60,675 nucleotides of DNA from Alphaproteobacteria bacterium. Its GTDB lineage: Bacteria > Pseudomonadota > Alphaproteobacteria > Thalassobaculales > Thalassobaculaceae. Position numbers and translations under genes: made by a program. Below the pieces are notes generated by a model that saw only the letters and a list, made by a program, of their open reading frames with translations, did not search any database and was not told where the DNA came from. How positions within the stretch are numbered: position 1 is the first letter of the stretch; each line of letters starts with the position of its first letter. The stretch covers positions 1-60,675 of the forward strand of contig JANSYC010000019.1 in NCBI GenBank assembly GCA_024742605.1. The letters are read 5' to 3'. Below, piece after piece: positions 49,173 through 59,629 of the stretch.

Positions 49173-50048
49173 CTAGAGCGCGTTGGCGATCCGACAGAAA
49201 TCTTCGATCGACAGCTGTTCGGGGCGCTCGGTGGGCTTGATGCCGGCGCGTTCCAGCAGCGCGTCGCCGCCCAGACCCTTGAGACTCTGCCGCAGCATTT
49301 TCCGGCGTTGGGCGAAGGCGGCGGCGGTGACCCGTTCCAGGTCGGCGCGGTCGGCGGGCGCAAGCGGCGCTTCGCGTGGAATCAGCTGGACCACGCTCGA
49401 CTTGATCTTCGGGGGTGGGGTGAAGGCCGTGGCGGGTACGTCGAACAGGATCTTCACCCGGCAAAGCCATTGCGCCAGGACCGAGAGCCGCCCGTAGGCC
49501 TCCCCGCCCGTGGGGGCCACCAGCCGTTCGGCCACTTCGCGCTGAAACATCAGGGTAAAGGACGCGAACTGCTCCGGCGTTTCCAGCCAGTTCAGCAGCA
49601 GGCGCGTGCCCACATTGTACGGCAGATTGGCGACGATCCGGCGGGGGGCGGGACCCAGGTCTTCAGGGTCGACATCCAGGGCATCGGCGCAGACCAGTTC
49701 CAGACGCCCGTCGGACGCTTCAACCAGGGTCGAGAGCGCCGTGATCGCGCGTTCGTCCCGCTCCACCGCCACCAGCTTGGTTGCGCCCTGGATCAAAAGC
49801 GCCCGGGTGAGCCCGCCGGGGCCCGGCCCGATCTCGATCGTGGTGCCCGTCTCAAGCCCACCCGGCACCAGCCCGGCCGCCCGCGCGATTCGGCGTGTCA
49901 GGTTGAGGTCCAGCAGAAAATTCTGACCCAGGCTCTTCTTCGCACTCAACCCCGCCGCCGCGATGGCGTCCCGCAACGGCGGAAGCGAGAGCACGGCACG
50001 GGCGATCGGGTCTTGCGGGAGGTCGGCCTCCGGGTCTGAAGTGGTCAC
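49173..50048 (-). CDS. rsmA: 16S rRNA dimethyladenosine transferase
   Basis: KsgA/RsmA methylates two adjacent adenosines near the 3' end of 16S rRNA. It starts with [18 protein letters not shown], has the SAM motif [10 protein letters not shown], and the catalytic [11 protein letters not shown]. 291 residues. Its start overlaps the pdxA stop by four bases. Confidence 0.96.
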   Translation of the reverse strand: MTTSDPEADLPQDPIARAVLSLPPLRDAIAAAGLSAKKSLGQNFLLDLNLTRRIARAAGLVPGGLETGTTIEIGPGPGGLTRALLIQGATKLVAVERDERAITALSTLVEASDGRLELVCADALDVDPEDLGPAPRRIVANLPYNVGTRLLLNWLETPEQFASFTLMFQREVAERLVAPTGGEAYGRLSVLAQWLCRVKILFDVPATAFTPPPKIKSSVVQLIPREAPLAPADRADLERVTAAAFAQRRKMLRQSLKGLGGDALLERAGIKPTERPEQLSIEDFCRIANAL

Positions 50049-51085
50049 GCGGCGCGCTCCGAATGGGCGCGCCGGCTCGCCATCTGGGCTCCCAGCTTCA
50101 GCGCGGCCACCAGACTGTCCGGCTTGGCGCGGCCGGTGCCGGCAAGGCCGATGGCGGTGCCGTGATCGGGTGAAGTGCGAATGAAGGGCAGGCCTATGGT
50201 CACGTTTACGCCCCCCCAGATATCCAGGGTCTTGATCGGAACCAGGACCTGATCGTGATACATACCGAGTGCCACGTCATAGGTCTGGCGCGCTTCGGCA
50301 TGGAACAGGGTATCGGCCGGCGCAGGCCCGAACGCGTCGATCCCGTCCGCGCGGAGCTGATCGATCGCGGGGGCGATGATCGTGCCGTCTTCCTGTCCCA
50401 AGGTCCCACCTTCGCCTGCATGGGGGTTGAGCCCGGCGATCGCCAGGCGCGGCCGGTTGATTCCGAAATCCAGCTCAAGCGCCCGCGCCGTGATCCGGGC
50501 GGTCTCGACGATCAATGACGTTGTCAGCAGCCCCGGCACGGCAGCCAGGGGCACGTGGATGGTAACCGGCACCACTCGCAGCTCAGGGGCCACCAGCAGC
50601 ATGACCGGTCTGACGCCGGACCCCGCCAGGGCCGCCAGATATTCGGTGTGTCCCGGATACTTGAACCCGGCCTGGTAGAGTGTCTCCTTCTGGATCGGAT
50701 TGGTCACAACCGCCGATCCGTGACCCTCCCGCACCAGATCCACCGCGCGTTCGATCGCCCCGGCCACAGCCTGGCCGTTCGCCGGGTCGAGCTCCCCGGG
50801 GCGATCCTCGGTCACAAACCGATGCGTAAGAACCGGGAGCGCGTCGGTGAACGCGGCGGACGCCTCACTCGGATGGTCAATGGCGGCGATCTTCACGTTG
50901 TGCCCGATGCGGCGCGCGCGTGCGGATACCGCATTGGGGTCGTCGAGCAGGACGAAGGGCGATGGGTTGCCGTCGGCTGTGCTGCGACGGAGCCACGCCA
51001 TGACGGCCAACTCCCTGCCGACGCCCCCCGGCTCACCGGGGGTGAGAATGAGCGGGGCATGTCCCACGGGTTCAGACCCGGACAT
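50045..51085 (-). CDS. pdxA: 4-hydroxythreonine-4-phosphate dehydrogenase
   Basis: Enzyme of the DXP-dependent vitamin B6 pathway, 346 residues. [16 protein letters not shown] starts the fold, with [24 protein letters not shown], the metal site near [10 protein letters not shown], and [14 protein letters not shown] 51085 is chosen; it overlaps the end of surA by 14 bases, and a much longer upstream frame lies inside surA and is not coding. Confidence 0.95.
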   Translation of the reverse strand: MSGSEPVGHAPLILTPGEPGGVGRELAVMAWLRRSTADGNPSPFVLLDDPNAVSARARRIGHNVKIAAIDHPSEASAAFTDALPVLTHRFVTEDRPGELDPANGQAVAGAIERAVDLVREGHGSAVVTNPIQKETLYQAGFKYPGHTEYLAALAGSGVRPVMLLVAPELRVVPVTIHVPLAAVPGLLTTSLIVETARITARALELDFGINRPRLAIAGLNPHAGEGGTLGQEDGTIIAPAIDQLRADGIDAFGPAPADTLFHAEARQTYDVALGMYHDQVLVPIKTLDIWGGVNVTIGLPFIRTSPDHGTAIGLAGTGRAKPDSLVAALKLGAQMASRRAHSERAA

Positions 51086-52385
51086 CGACGAAGGCGTTTC
51101 GCCGTAAATCGCGAAGATACCGTTGCGCCAGGATTTCGAACCGTCGGTTCTCCAATTGGCGCCGGACCTGCTCGGCCTCGGCTTGGGTGCTGCCGGTCGC
51201 TTCGCGTTCGCAGAGCATGAGGACCATGACACCGTTTGGAAGCTCGATCGGCTGGGTGGTCTGCCCAACCTCGAGACCCGCCACCATCGTCCGCATGGCG
51301 TCCGGCAGCTCTGCAAGCGTGGTTTCGCCGAAGTTCGGGTCGACCGGGGATTGCACCTCCTCCGCGAGCGACGTCATGTCGGCGCAATCCCGCGCGGTCG
51401 CGGAGACGGCTTCGGCGAGCGCAAACTGTGCGCTCCGCGCGTCGGCGGAGGCATCTCTTGGGATCGGCAAGAACACCTGTTTCAGGTCCAGTTTCGCCTG
51501 GCCGGGGGCTGCGGCCTCGATCACGCGGGTGTCTGCCACCGCCAGGATCTGATAGCCGAAGACCGTTCGGATCGGATCGGAGACTTTGCCCTTCTCGAGA
51601 GACGCCACGACAGGTGCGACCTCTTCGCCCATCGTGTCAGGGATAATCCAGCCGATATCGCCCCCGTTGGTGGCCGAAGAGGCCTGGGAAAACTGCCGAG
51701 CGACGCTGTCCAGAGGAGCGCCGGCGCGAACCTCGCGCACCAGACGCTCCGCCAGTTCCCGCGTCCGCACCTCGTCCGCCGGATTGTCGACCGTCAGAAG
51801 GATCTCGAACACGCGTTTTTGGGTCTTGCCGACCTGCTCGGCAATCCGGGCCAGTTCGTCCTCGACCTCTTCCTGGCTGACGGCGACATCGTTGCCGTAG
51901 CGGCGGCGGACCGACGCGCCCCAGCCGATGTTGGCCCTCTGCTGCCGCTCGACCGTGCTCGGCTCAATTCCCAGGCTACGCAGGAACGGATCCAGTTGCC
52001 CCGGACGGAGGTTGTTCCGTTGCTCGACGACCGAGCGCGCCTGAGCGAGATCCTCCTCCGAAACCGAGATGTTAAGCCGTGCGGCTTCCTGTAGCTGAAG
52101 TTGCTCGTCGATCAGAGTCCGCAGAACCTGAGGGGCCAGCCGCTGGGCCACTTCGGGAGAGTTTGGCAGCCCGGAGGTGACGACGACCATCTGGACCCGT
52201 TCCCGCAGGTCCTGGGTCGACACGATCTCGTCGTTGACCACCGCGGCGATGCGCTGGATGTCTTGGGCCAAAGCGGGGCGAGGTCCTATCGACGGAAGCC
52301 CCGAGACCAGTGCAAACATGACTGCAAGAGGCGCCGCCGCAGCGACGGACCACCGTCGAACTGTCGCTGAAAGCGTTCGATCCAT
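51072..52385 (-). CDS. surA: Periplasmic chaperone and peptidyl-prolyl isomerase SurA
   Basis: Chaperone for outer membrane proteins. A signal peptide ends at ALAQD; the SurA N-domain follows (RIAAVVNDEIVSTQDLRERV), then a parvulin-type domain with VFEILLTVDNP, FSQASSATNGGDIGWI and VSDPIRTVFGYQILAV. 437 residues from ATG 52385; further in-frame ATGs lie at 52421 and 52412. It sits between lptD and pdxA. Confidence 0.93.
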   Translation of the reverse strand: MDRTLSATVRRWSVAAAAPLAVMFALVSGLPSIGPRPALAQDIQRIAAVVNDEIVSTQDLRERVQMVVVTSGLPNSPEVAQRLAPQVLRTLIDEQLQLQEAARLNISVSEEDLAQARSVVEQRNNLRPGQLDPFLRSLGIEPSTVERQQRANIGWGASVRRRYGNDVAVSQEEVEDELARIAEQVGKTQKRVFEILLTVDNPADEVRTRELAERLVREVRAGAPLDSVARQFSQASSATNGGDIGWIIPDTMGEEVAPVVASLEKGKVSDPIRTVFGYQILAVADTRVIEAAAPGQAKLDLKQVFLPIPRDASADARSAQFALAEAVSATARDCADMTSLAEEVQSPVDPNFGETTLAELPDAMRTMVAGLEVGQTTQPIELPNGVMVLMLCEREATGSTQAEAEQVRRQLENRRFEILAQRYLRDLRRNAFVDVRV

Positions 52386-52457
52386 AGCTCGGTCTTTCAA
52401 TTCGTTCCGCATGTCATTCAAGCGTGGGCACAGTGTAACAAGGCACGCACCGTTGGG

Positions 52458-54671
52458 TCACTGGCTCTCTACTCCGCCCAGATGCTTCAGGATCAGGCGG
52501 AACATCACGCGGTCGTCGGGCTCGATATCCTCGTCTTCGATGGAAGAGCGCTCGAAATCAAGGCCAAAGATCAGACACTCATCCTGATAGCTGATACCCA
52601 GCTTGCCGCGAAGCAAGCTGTTTCCGCCATCGGACAGGTCCTGAATGATGCCGCCGTTCAGGCCCCAGTGATCGGTCAGCCGGACGCTGCCCGCCGTCTC
52701 GAACTGCTCGCTGCCGCCGGCGAGTCCGCTGCTGGCGGTGCCATTCAGACTGATGTAATTGGCGACGACCGAGAACCGGGGCTGATAGATCCCGAACCCG
52801 ATCTCATTTCGGCGGAACGCGCCGTCGTCCTTGTCGAGCCGAAAACGATAGTTCAGATCGAAACCCGGCACGGGCGTGACCTTTACGGATCCGACATAGT
52901 CCGAGAGATCCTCTTCCAGGCCGGTGCCCTCTCCGAAGGCGCTGTCTCCGTAGAACCGGTAGCTCTGCCCGAACATCACCTCCGTTGATCCACCGCCGTC
53001 ACCGTAGATCCCGGTGCGCAGACCATAATCGATCCTGGACCCGCTGGTCACCCGGTCGACCCCATCGAACCGGTTAAGCCGGAAAAGATTGTCGGTTCCG
53101 AATTCGAAGGATGAACTGTCCTCATTCGGGATCTCGTCCGGGTTCCCTCCGCGTGGTCCCAGCACCAGCCCGACGATCGGCTCGATCATCTGGGTTGAGG
53201 TGCCGGCACGGCGCGCCCAGGGGTATTGCCATTTCAGGCCGACCTGCGGGAAGACCCGTCCGGTTGTATCGCTTCCGTCGCCATTGCCTGCTTGGTCGAC
53301 CAGATAGCCGTCGGTCTGAAGCCGCGTATCGAGCGTGAAGATCTGACCGAGATCGTCGGTATAGGGCAGTTTCCAACCGCTGACCGCTGAAATTCTGCGG
53401 CTGTCGGTGCCCTCTTCGCGCGTCAGAGACAGCAGGCTCGCGTCCAGATAGGTCTGCCCGCCGTACCGGCCTGGCTCGCCCACATGATTGTACTCGAAGA
53501 ACGGCAGGATCGTCGGGGTGTCGTCGGGATTTGTCGATGCCCGGAGATCCTGGAACTTATACGCATTGACCGCAGCGTAGTTCCGTCCCCGAAAACCTTC
53601 AGTATAGAGGCGGGTTGTCAGGATGTCGTCGGTCTGAAAGCCGAATCTGCGTATGTATGTCCGTTCGCTCGACTGCTCGAGATCGAATCCGCTGCGCCAG
53701 GTTTCATTCAGATCGAAGCGGCTTTCCAGATCGATGTGACCCTCCAGGCCCTGCTCGCCGGTCTCCTCTCCCGAATCGTCGTGCTCGTCGACATAGGCAA
53801 CCGACCCTTTCAGGTTTAGTTCGCCCCGTTCGAAGCGCTGTCGGTACTCGGTCAGCAGCACCCCGCCTTCGTTCGAGAACATGATCGGCTCCACCGTGAT
53901 GTCCTGAGAGGCGTCGAAAACGTGATGATAGGGCTGCCCATAGATTGCACCCAGTTCTCCGGAATACCCGACACGAGGGGCCAGCAGCCCACTGCGGCGA
54001 TCGACCGTCGGGTCGGGGTGGCGCAAATAGGGTGTGTAGGCGACTGGAACTCCGAAGAACTCGATCGTGGCATCCTCGTAGATCACATCCTTCGCGCGCT
54101 CGTCATGTATCACCCGCACGGCTTTGACCTGCCAAAGCGGTGCGCGGGACGGATCCTCTCGACAGAGGTCGCAGGGCGAGAAGACGGCGCGGTCCATCAC
54201 CTTGCGCTCCCCGGCCGTCCGCCGCGCGCGGTTGGCGGCGACCCGACTGCCGTCCGACATCAGAAAGCGCAGATTCTCCAGAAACCCGGTCTTGAGCTCA
54301 TTGTTGAGCTCCGCGTAATTGGTGAACAGGACCTCGCCTTCAGGCTCCAGCAGGGAGACGTTTCCAGAAGCCGTGGCGACGTCGGTCTTCTCGCTGTAGG
54401 TCACGGTATCCGCCATCAGGACCCGTTCGCCCTGCTGCATCTCGACCGATCCGCGGGCGGTGACCAGGCCCAGGTTCTCGTCGTAGATCAATTCGTCCGC
54501 GATCAGCAGGACCGGACCGTCCGGGGCGGACCGGTTGCCGGAGAACTGGGCATGTGCGGAGCCCCCCCCCAGTTGCGAGAACAGGATAAGCGCCAGCAGA
54601 GGGAGCACGGAAACCAATCGCCGGCTCGCACGGCGCCGGACAGATTCGAGAGGGGCTGTTGGGAACGTCAT
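52458..54671 (-). CDS. lptD: LPS assembly outer membrane protein LptD
   Basis: Outer-membrane beta-barrel that places lipopolysaccharide on the cell surface. An N-terminal signal (LVSVLPLLALILFSQLGGGSAHAQ) is followed by an OstA-type domain (LLIADELIYDENLGLVTARG), then a long barrel of alternating strands. Cysteines lie in FSPCDLCRE and near the C-terminus (YQDECLIFG). 737 residues from ATG 54671, which overlaps the lptG stop in an ATGA. Confidence 0.94.
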   Translation of the reverse strand: MTFPTAPLESVRRRASRRLVSVLPLLALILFSQLGGGSAHAQFSGNRSAPDGPVLLIADELIYDENLGLVTARGSVEMQQGERVLMADTVTYSEKTDVATASGNVSLLEPEGEVLFTNYAELNNELKTGFLENLRFLMSDGSRVAANRARRTAGERKVMDRAVFSPCDLCREDPSRAPLWQVKAVRVIHDERAKDVIYEDATIEFFGVPVAYTPYLRHPDPTVDRRSGLLAPRVGYSGELGAIYGQPYHHVFDASQDITVEPIMFSNEGGVLLTEYRQRFERGELNLKGSVAYVDEHDDSGEETGEQGLEGHIDLESRFDLNETWRSGFDLEQSSERTYIRRFGFQTDDILTTRLYTEGFRGRNYAAVNAYKFQDLRASTNPDDTPTILPFFEYNHVGEPGRYGGQTYLDASLLSLTREEGTDSRRISAVSGWKLPYTDDLGQIFTLDTRLQTDGYLVDQAGNGDGSDTTGRVFPQVGLKWQYPWARRAGTSTQMIEPIVGLVLGPRGGNPDEIPNEDSSSFEFGTDNLFRLNRFDGVDRVTSGSRIDYGLRTGIYGDGGGSTEVMFGQSYRFYGDSAFGEGTGLEEDLSDYVGSVKVTPVPGFDLNYRFRLDKDDGAFRRNEIGFGIYQPRFSVVANYISLNGTASSGLAGGSEQFETAGSVRLTDHWGLNGGIIQDLSDGGNSLLRGKLGISYQDECLIFGLDFERSSIEDEDIEPDDRVMFRLILKHLGGVESQ

Positions 54672-55768
54672 CCGTCCTCGAGATGCAATAGGCTTGTCAG
54701 CCCCAGAAGCATGGTTACCGTCGCCGGTGCCCATGCCGCCAGAACTTCCGGAATTCGGGCGGACAGCCCGAGCGCGAACACCAAATCAGACAGGAAATAC
54801 AACAGGAAACCGAAGAACAGTCCACTGGACGCCCAAAGCAGCGTGCCGCCCCGCCGGGTCAACCTCAGCGAGAAGGTCGCGGCAATCAGAACCATGGCGA
54901 TCAGGAGCAGGGGGGAGGCGAGCTGGGCGTGGAAATACAGCCGGTGCTTTACAGCGGAGAACCCGGCGTTTTCCAGTATCGCAATGAAGCCGGGCAGCTC
55001 CCAGAACGACATGGTCTCGGGGGAGGCAAAACTGTCCTGCAGGTTATCGATGGTCAGCCGGGTTTCGACGGAAACCTGGCGCTCCAGGGTGGGTCGCCCG
55101 GTCGAAGTGGTCACCACCGCGTCCTCGAGCAACCATTCCCCTGACTTCAGATCCGCCGCGGGCGCGTCGACCCGCCGGATGAATCGGTCGTCTGCATCGA
55201 AGATCATGATCATGACATTGTCGAGCCTGCCGTCGGAACTGCGGACCGAGCGGGCATGAATGACGTTCTGGTGTTGATCGTCCGGTTGTTCGCGGATCCA
55301 AAGCCCACCGCTGCCGACGGTCAGAAAGCTGTCGGCCTGGTTGCGCAGGACCCGGTCCTCAAGCTGTGAGAACCGTTCGGTCATGACTGAGGCCAACGGG
55401 TTGAAGATCGTAACCTTGAAGCCGCCGAGCAGGACCGCGACCATGATCGCCGGTGCGAGGAACTGCCAGACTGACACGCCCGCAGCCCGGGCAACCACCA
55501 GCTCGTTGGTCCGTGTCATCCGGGTAAAGGCCAACATCGAGCCGAACAGAACCGCGAAGGGCAGGATCTGCATCGCCATCTGAGGCATTTTCAGAAGCGC
55601 CATTTCCAGAAGCAGTGGGAAGGTCGCATCTTCCTTCGTGGCGCCGCGCCGCATCAGCTCAATCAGATCCAGCAGGAAGACGATGGCCATGATCGCGCCG
55701 AATGTCCCCAACACCCAGGTGGTGAATTGCTTGCCGAAATAACCGAGCAGGGTCCAGGAGTACCGCAT
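54668..55768 (-). CDS. lptG: LPS export permease LptG
   Basis: Inner-membrane permease of the LptBFG exporter, 366 residues with six helices around a periplasmic domain. It starts RYSWTLLGYFGKQFTTWVLG, then has FAVLFGSMLAFTRMTRTNELVVARAAG, typical of LptG. ATG 55768 is preferred over 55873, since the extension overlaps lptF. Eight bases separate it from the lptF stop. Confidence 0.94.
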   Translation of the reverse strand: MRYSWTLLGYFGKQFTTWVLGTFGAIMAIVFLLDLIELMRRGATKEDATFPLLLEMALLKMPQMAMQILPFAVLFGSMLAFTRMTRTNELVVARAAGVSVWQFLAPAIMVAVLLGGFKVTIFNPLASVMTERFSQLEDRVLRNQADSFLTVGSGGLWIREQPDDQHQNVIHARSVRSSDGRLDNVMIMIFDADDRFIRRVDAPAADLKSGEWLLEDAVVTTSTGRPTLERQVSVETRLTIDNLQDSFASPETMSFWELPGFIAILENAGFSAVKHRLYFHAQLASPLLLIAMVLIAATFSLRLTRRGGTLLWASSGLFFGFLLYFLSDLVFALGLSARIPEVLAAWAPATVTMLLGLTSLLHLEDG

Positions 55769-55776
55769 CGCGTGAT

Positions 55777-56889
55777 TTAGCTCCCCACCGAAAGCGCAGC
55801 AGAGGGGCGCTTGAGGCGATTGCGGGATAGAGCGGCCAAAGAAAGAAAAATCGGCAACAGAACGCTGATCCACATCAGCGCGATGAACGCGGGCTCCTTT
55901 GCGGCCAGGAACTTCGAGCCGAGCCCCGCCGCCTCCGCGATTCCGGCCAAACCGACCGCGACGAGAATGCGGACCGTCTGACCGCGACGCGAGAACTCGC
56001 CCGACAGCATGACCGCGAGGCCGATGGCTGTCAGAGACAGGGCCAGCAGCGGTGAGGTCAGCCGCTGGTTTCCTTCGGCGATATAATCAGTCAGATCGTT
56101 CGGGTTGGTGGTCGCCGGATCGGGGAAGAGCAGCTCATTGACGAAGAGTTCGTTCTGATCGCGATAGTTCCGCTGGACCTTGGCCTTCATGGTCCCGAGA
56201 TCGATGGTATAGCGGTCGAAATAGAGGATGTTCACCCGGCCGGTCGCATTGTCGCGCTCTTGACGGCTCCCTTTTACCATCACGACCCTGGGGCCGGTCT
56301 CGCTGTCGACCAGCGCACCCTGTTCGGCGACCAGGGTGACCGATGCCGTCGGGTCGCCCTGATCGTGGACGATCAGCCCGTAGAGCTGCCCGTTCTCCTC
56401 GCGGCTTCGGATGTACACGGTGACATCGTCGCCCAAGGTCCGGAACTCACCTTCCTTCAGGACCAGATGCTCCAGATTGTGGCGAATCTGGAATTGCAGT
56501 TCCTTGAAGCCGCGATAGCTCATCGGAACCAGATACAGGGTCATGAGATAGCAGAGCAGGGTGGCCAGAACCGCCACCCCCATGGCCGGCCGGGCCAGAC
56601 GCAGCGGGCTGATTCCGGCTGCCGACATCACGACCATCTCCCGATCGTTGGCCAGTCGGTTGTACACGAACAGGGTCGAGCCGAAGGCGGCGATCGGCAG
56701 CACGATCGACAGCCAGGTCGGCATCAGCATCACGGTCAAGGTGATGAAGGTGGTGATCGGAAGGCCGCGATTGACGATCAAATCGACAAACCGGAGCGAT
56801 TGCGACAACCAGATCACACAGGTCAACGACACCACGACGAACAGCATGGCGGTCAGAATCTGAGCGGTGAGATAGAGTGTAAGCCGCAT
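55777..56889 (-). CDS. lptF: LPS export permease LptF
   Basis: Partner permease of LptG, 370 residues with the same topology. Conserved LPIAAFGSTLFVYNRLANDREMVVMSAAGISPLRLARP identifies it. First gene of a minus-strand operon lptF-lptG-lptD-surA-pdxA-rsmA, with overlaps at lptG/lptD, surA/pdxA and pdxA/rsmA. It is divergent from pepA across about 190 bases. Confidence 0.95.
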   Translation of the reverse strand: MRLTLYLTAQILTAMLFVVVSLTCVIWLSQSLRFVDLIVNRGLPITTFITLTVMLMPTWLSIVLPIAAFGSTLFVYNRLANDREMVVMSAAGISPLRLARPAMGVAVLATLLCYLMTLYLVPMSYRGFKELQFQIRHNLEHLVLKEGEFRTLGDDVTVYIRSREENGQLYGLIVHDQGDPTASVTLVAEQGALVDSETGPRVVMVKGSRQERDNATGRVNILYFDRYTIDLGTMKAKVQRNYRDQNELFVNELLFPDPATTNPNDLTDYIAEGNQRLTSPLLALSLTAIGLAVMLSGEFSRRGQTVRILVAVGLAGIAEAAGLGSKFLAAKEPAFIALMWISVLLPIFLSLAALSRNRLKRPSAALSVGS

Positions 56890-57078
56890 CGGCGTCCGGT
56901 CTGCCTTGTCCGTTCACGGGCCGGTTCCGACGAGACAGTCGCCTTTCCGGTGTGTCCATGCATGATACTGTCTTAAGCCGGGAATTCACACCGCCCGGCA
57001 TTGACAGGATTTAGCCTCGACGGCTACCCCAAACCGGCTGGTGTCGCAACCTAGCCGACCGTTTCACAGGAGCGCTCT

Positions 57079-58548
57079 ATGAGGATCGCATTCGCCAAAC
57101 CCGCCCGACCGAACAAAGGCGCATTCGTCGTGACGGTCGCCGAGGGCGGCAAACTGGCCCCGACCGCCGCCGCGCTGGACAAGGACCTGGCAGGCTTGCT
57201 CTCCGGAGCGATAGCGCGGTCGAAGTTCTCCGGTAAACCCGGGCAGACCCTGACGGTGTTTTCGGCCGAAGGTCGGGTGGTGCTCTTGGGGGTCGGCGAT
57301 CCGGACAAGTTGGATGCGAACGGCGCGGCCGCTTTGGGAGGATCGATCTATGTCGATCTGGCCCATTCCGGTGAGAAGGAAGCGGCTGTGGTCCTGGATC
57401 TGGGCGGCGACACGCTTCCGGATCTCGCCGCCCATGTCGCGATGGGCTTCGGGCTGCGCAGCTACCGGTTCGACCAGTACAAGACCAAGTTGAAGAAAGA
57501 CGACAAACCGTCCCTATCCAAGCTGACGGTGATGCTGGACGCGCATGCCAAGGCGAAGAAACTGCACGAGATCGAGGCTGCCGTCGCCGAGGGGGTGGCG
57601 TTCACCCGCGATCTGGTGTCCGAGCCGCCGAACGTCCTGTTCCCCGAAGAGTTCGCCAACCGGGTGAAGGGGCTCTCTAAGCTTGGAGTCGAGGTCGAGA
57701 TCCTGGGCGAGAAAGAAATGGCCAAGCTGGGGATGGGCGCCCTGTTGGGCGTCGGTCAGGGCAGCCGGCGTGAAAGCAAGATGGCGATCATGCGCTGGAA
57801 CGGGGGCAAGAAGAGCGATCAGCCGATCGCCTTCGTCGGCAAGGGCGTCTGCTTCGATACCGGCGGCATCTCGATCAAGCCGGCCGGTGGCATGGAAGAC
57901 ATGAAGTTCGACATGGGCGGGGCCGGCGTGGTCGCAGGGCTCATGCACGGTCTCGCGGCGCGCAGGGCCAAGGTGAACGTGGTCGCCTGTCTCGGTCTGG
58001 TCGAGAACATGCCGGATGGCAATGCCCAGCGTCCGTCCGATGTGGTCACCTCAATGTCGGGTCAGACGATCGAGATCATCAACACCGATGCCGAGGGGCG
58101 GCTCGTGCTGGCCGATGCGCTCTGGTATATCCAGGACAAGTACAAGCCGAAATTCATGCTCGATCTCGCCACCCTGACCGGGGCCATGATGGTGTCCCTG
58201 GGCGAGGAGACCTGCGGCTATTTCTCGAACGATGATGAACTGTCCGACAAGCTGAAGGCCGCCGGTGACGCGGTGGCGGAGCCGATCTGGCGGATGCCGC
58301 TGGGAGACGCCTACAACAAGATGATGGACAGCGACATCGCCGACATGAAGAACGCGGGCGCCCGCTGGGGTGGGGCGATCACGGCCGCCTGTTTCCTGGA
58401 GCGGTTCGTGAACAAGGTGCCGTGGGTCCATATGGACATCGCGGGCGTCGCCTGGAGCCGCAAGGACAGACCGATCACGCCGAAGGGGGCGTCGGGCTTC
58501 ATGGTCCGGACCCTGGATCGACTGGTCCGCGACAACTACGAAGGCTGA
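57079..58548 (+). CDS. pepA: Leucyl aminopeptidase
   Basis: Cytosolic M17 aminopeptidase, 489 residues, two metals. The active site is seen in VGKGVCFDTGGISIKPAGGM and NTDAEGRLVLADAL, with MKFDMGGAG between. N-terminal macro-like domain is normal. A perfect TTGACA at 57001 could be a -35 element, though no good -10 follows. It lies 21 bases before holC. Confidence 0.96.
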   Translation: MRIAFAKPARPNKGAFVVTVAEGGKLAPTAAALDKDLAGLLSGAIARSKFSGKPGQTLTVFSAEGRVVLLGVGDPDKLDANGAAALGGSIYVDLAHSGEKEAAVVLDLGGDTLPDLAAHVAMGFGLRSYRFDQYKTKLKKDDKPSLSKLTVMLDAHAKAKKLHEIEAAVAEGVAFTRDLVSEPPNVLFPEEFANRVKGLSKLGVEVEILGEKEMAKLGMGALLGVGQGSRRESKMAIMRWNGGKKSDQPIAFVGKGVCFDTGGISIKPAGGMEDMKFDMGGAGVVAGLMHGLAARRAKVNVVACLGLVENMPDGNAQRPSDVVTSMSGQTIEIINTDAEGRLVLADALWYIQDKYKPKFMLDLATLTGAMMVSLGEETCGYFSNDDELSDKLKAAGDAVAEPIWRMPLGDAYNKMMDSDIADMKNAGARWGGAITAACFLERFVNKVPWVHMDIAGVAWSRKDRPITPKGASGFMVRTLDRLVRDNYEG

Positions 58549-58569
58549 TCGGAATAGCGGGAGCGGCGT

Positions 58570-59019
58570 GTGGCGGAGATCGGATTTTATCACCTGACCG
58601 TCACGCCGCTCGAGAAGGCGCTGCCGAAACTGCTGGAGAAAACGCTCGAGGCCGGCGAGCGGGCGCTGGTACGCGTCCCCACGGCCGAGCGGGTCGGCTG
58701 GCTCGACGGTCAGCTCTGGACCTATGACGACCGGTCCTGGCTGCCGCACGGCACTGCCGAGACCGGTTTTCCGGACGACCAACCGATCTGGATCACGCCG
58801 GGCGACGACAACGCCAACGGGGCCAGATTTCTGTTCCTGGTGGATGGCGCCGACGCGGAGGATCCTTCGGCCTTCACGCGGGTGTTCAATCTGTTCGACG
58901 GCCGCGACGACCAGGCGGTCTCGGAGGCCCGGGTGCGCTGGAAGGCCTATAAGGACGGCGGCCACAGTCTCACGTACTGGAAACAGACCGAGACTGGCGG
59001 CTGGCAGAAGGCAGGATAA
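58570..59019 (+). CDS. holC: DNA polymerase III chi subunit
   Basis: Chi subunit of the clamp loader complex, which contacts SSB. It starts EIGFYHLTVTPLEKALPKLL, with VRVPTAERVGWLDGQLWTYDDRSWLPHGT, the family pattern. 149 residues from GTG 58570 with GGGAG upstream. The pepA-holC order is common in proteobacteria. Confidence 0.93.
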   Translation: MAEIGFYHLTVTPLEKALPKLLEKTLEAGERALVRVPTAERVGWLDGQLWTYDDRSWLPHGTAETGFPDDQPIWITPGDDNANGARFLFLVDGADAEDPSAFTRVFNLFDGRDDQAVSEARVRWKAYKDGGHSLTYWKQTETGGWQKAG

Positions 59020-59044
59020 AGGCGGGGTCTGCTGAGGCTTTCCA

Positions 59045-59073
59045 TTGCCCCTCATCCCGCACCCCGCTATAAC
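59045..59073 (+). promoter_or_regulatory. Candidate sigma-70-type promoter for ndk
   Basis: TTGCCC and TATAAC are separated by exactly 17 bases, with a predicted start about 35 bases before the ndk ATG. Both elements are close to the consensus; -35 differs at three positions. Confidence 0.45.
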
Positions 59074-59114
59074 CCGCGCGAAATTCCACATCCGAACCAA
59101 ACGAGAGAGATCCC

Positions 59115-59537
59115 ATGGCCGTCGAGCATACATTTTCCATCATCAAGCCGGACGCGACCGAGCGGAACCTGACCGGTGGCGTCAATGCCATGATCGAGGG
59201 TGCGGGTCTCCGCATTGTGGCGCAGAAGCGAATCCAGATGACCCGCCCGCAGGCCGAGGCGTTTTACGCCGTCCACAAGACGCGGCCGTTCTTCGGAGAG
59301 CTGGTGGACTTCATGATCTCCGCCCCGGTGGTGGTCCAGGTTCTCGAAGGCGAGGGCGCGGTTGCCAAGTATCGCGAAGTGATGGGCGCCACCAACCCGG
59401 CCGAGGCCGCCGAAGGCACCATCCGCAAGGCGTTCGCCAAGTCGATCGGCGAGAATTCGGTCCATGGCTCGGACAGCGCCGAGAACGCCCAGATCGAGAT
59501 CGCGCAGTTCTTCAGCGGCAACGAAATCGTCGGCTGA
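59115..59537 (+). CDS. ndk: Nucleoside diphosphate kinase
   Basis: 140-residue enzyme that balances nucleoside triphosphates. It starts [20 protein letters not shown] and has the phosphorylated His in [25 protein letters not shown] precedes the ATG. A strong terminator follows 22 bases after the stop codon. Confidence 0.97.
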   Translation: MAVEHTFSIIKPDATERNLTGGVNAMIEGAGLRIVAQKRIQMTRPQAEAFYAVHKTRPFFGELVDFMISAPVVVQVLEGEGAVAKYREVMGATNPAEAAEGTIRKAFAKSIGENSVHGSDSAENAQIEIAQFFSGNEIVG

Positions 59538-59559
59538 TCTTTTTTCCGCCGCGCACATG

Positions 59560-59592
59560 AAAACGGCCGGCCCCTGGAGGGCCGGCCGTTTT
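59560..59592. terminator. Rho-independent terminator after ndk
   Basis: AAAACGGCCGGCCC, loop CTGGA, GGGCCGGCCGTTTT form a 14-bp perfect stem. The A- and T-runs at both ends make it able to act for ndk and for the converging minus-strand cox subunit gene. Confidence 0.92.
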
Positions 59593-59629
59593 GTATTAAC
59601 TGGGTAGTGTTCTTCGGACGCTGCCGGGA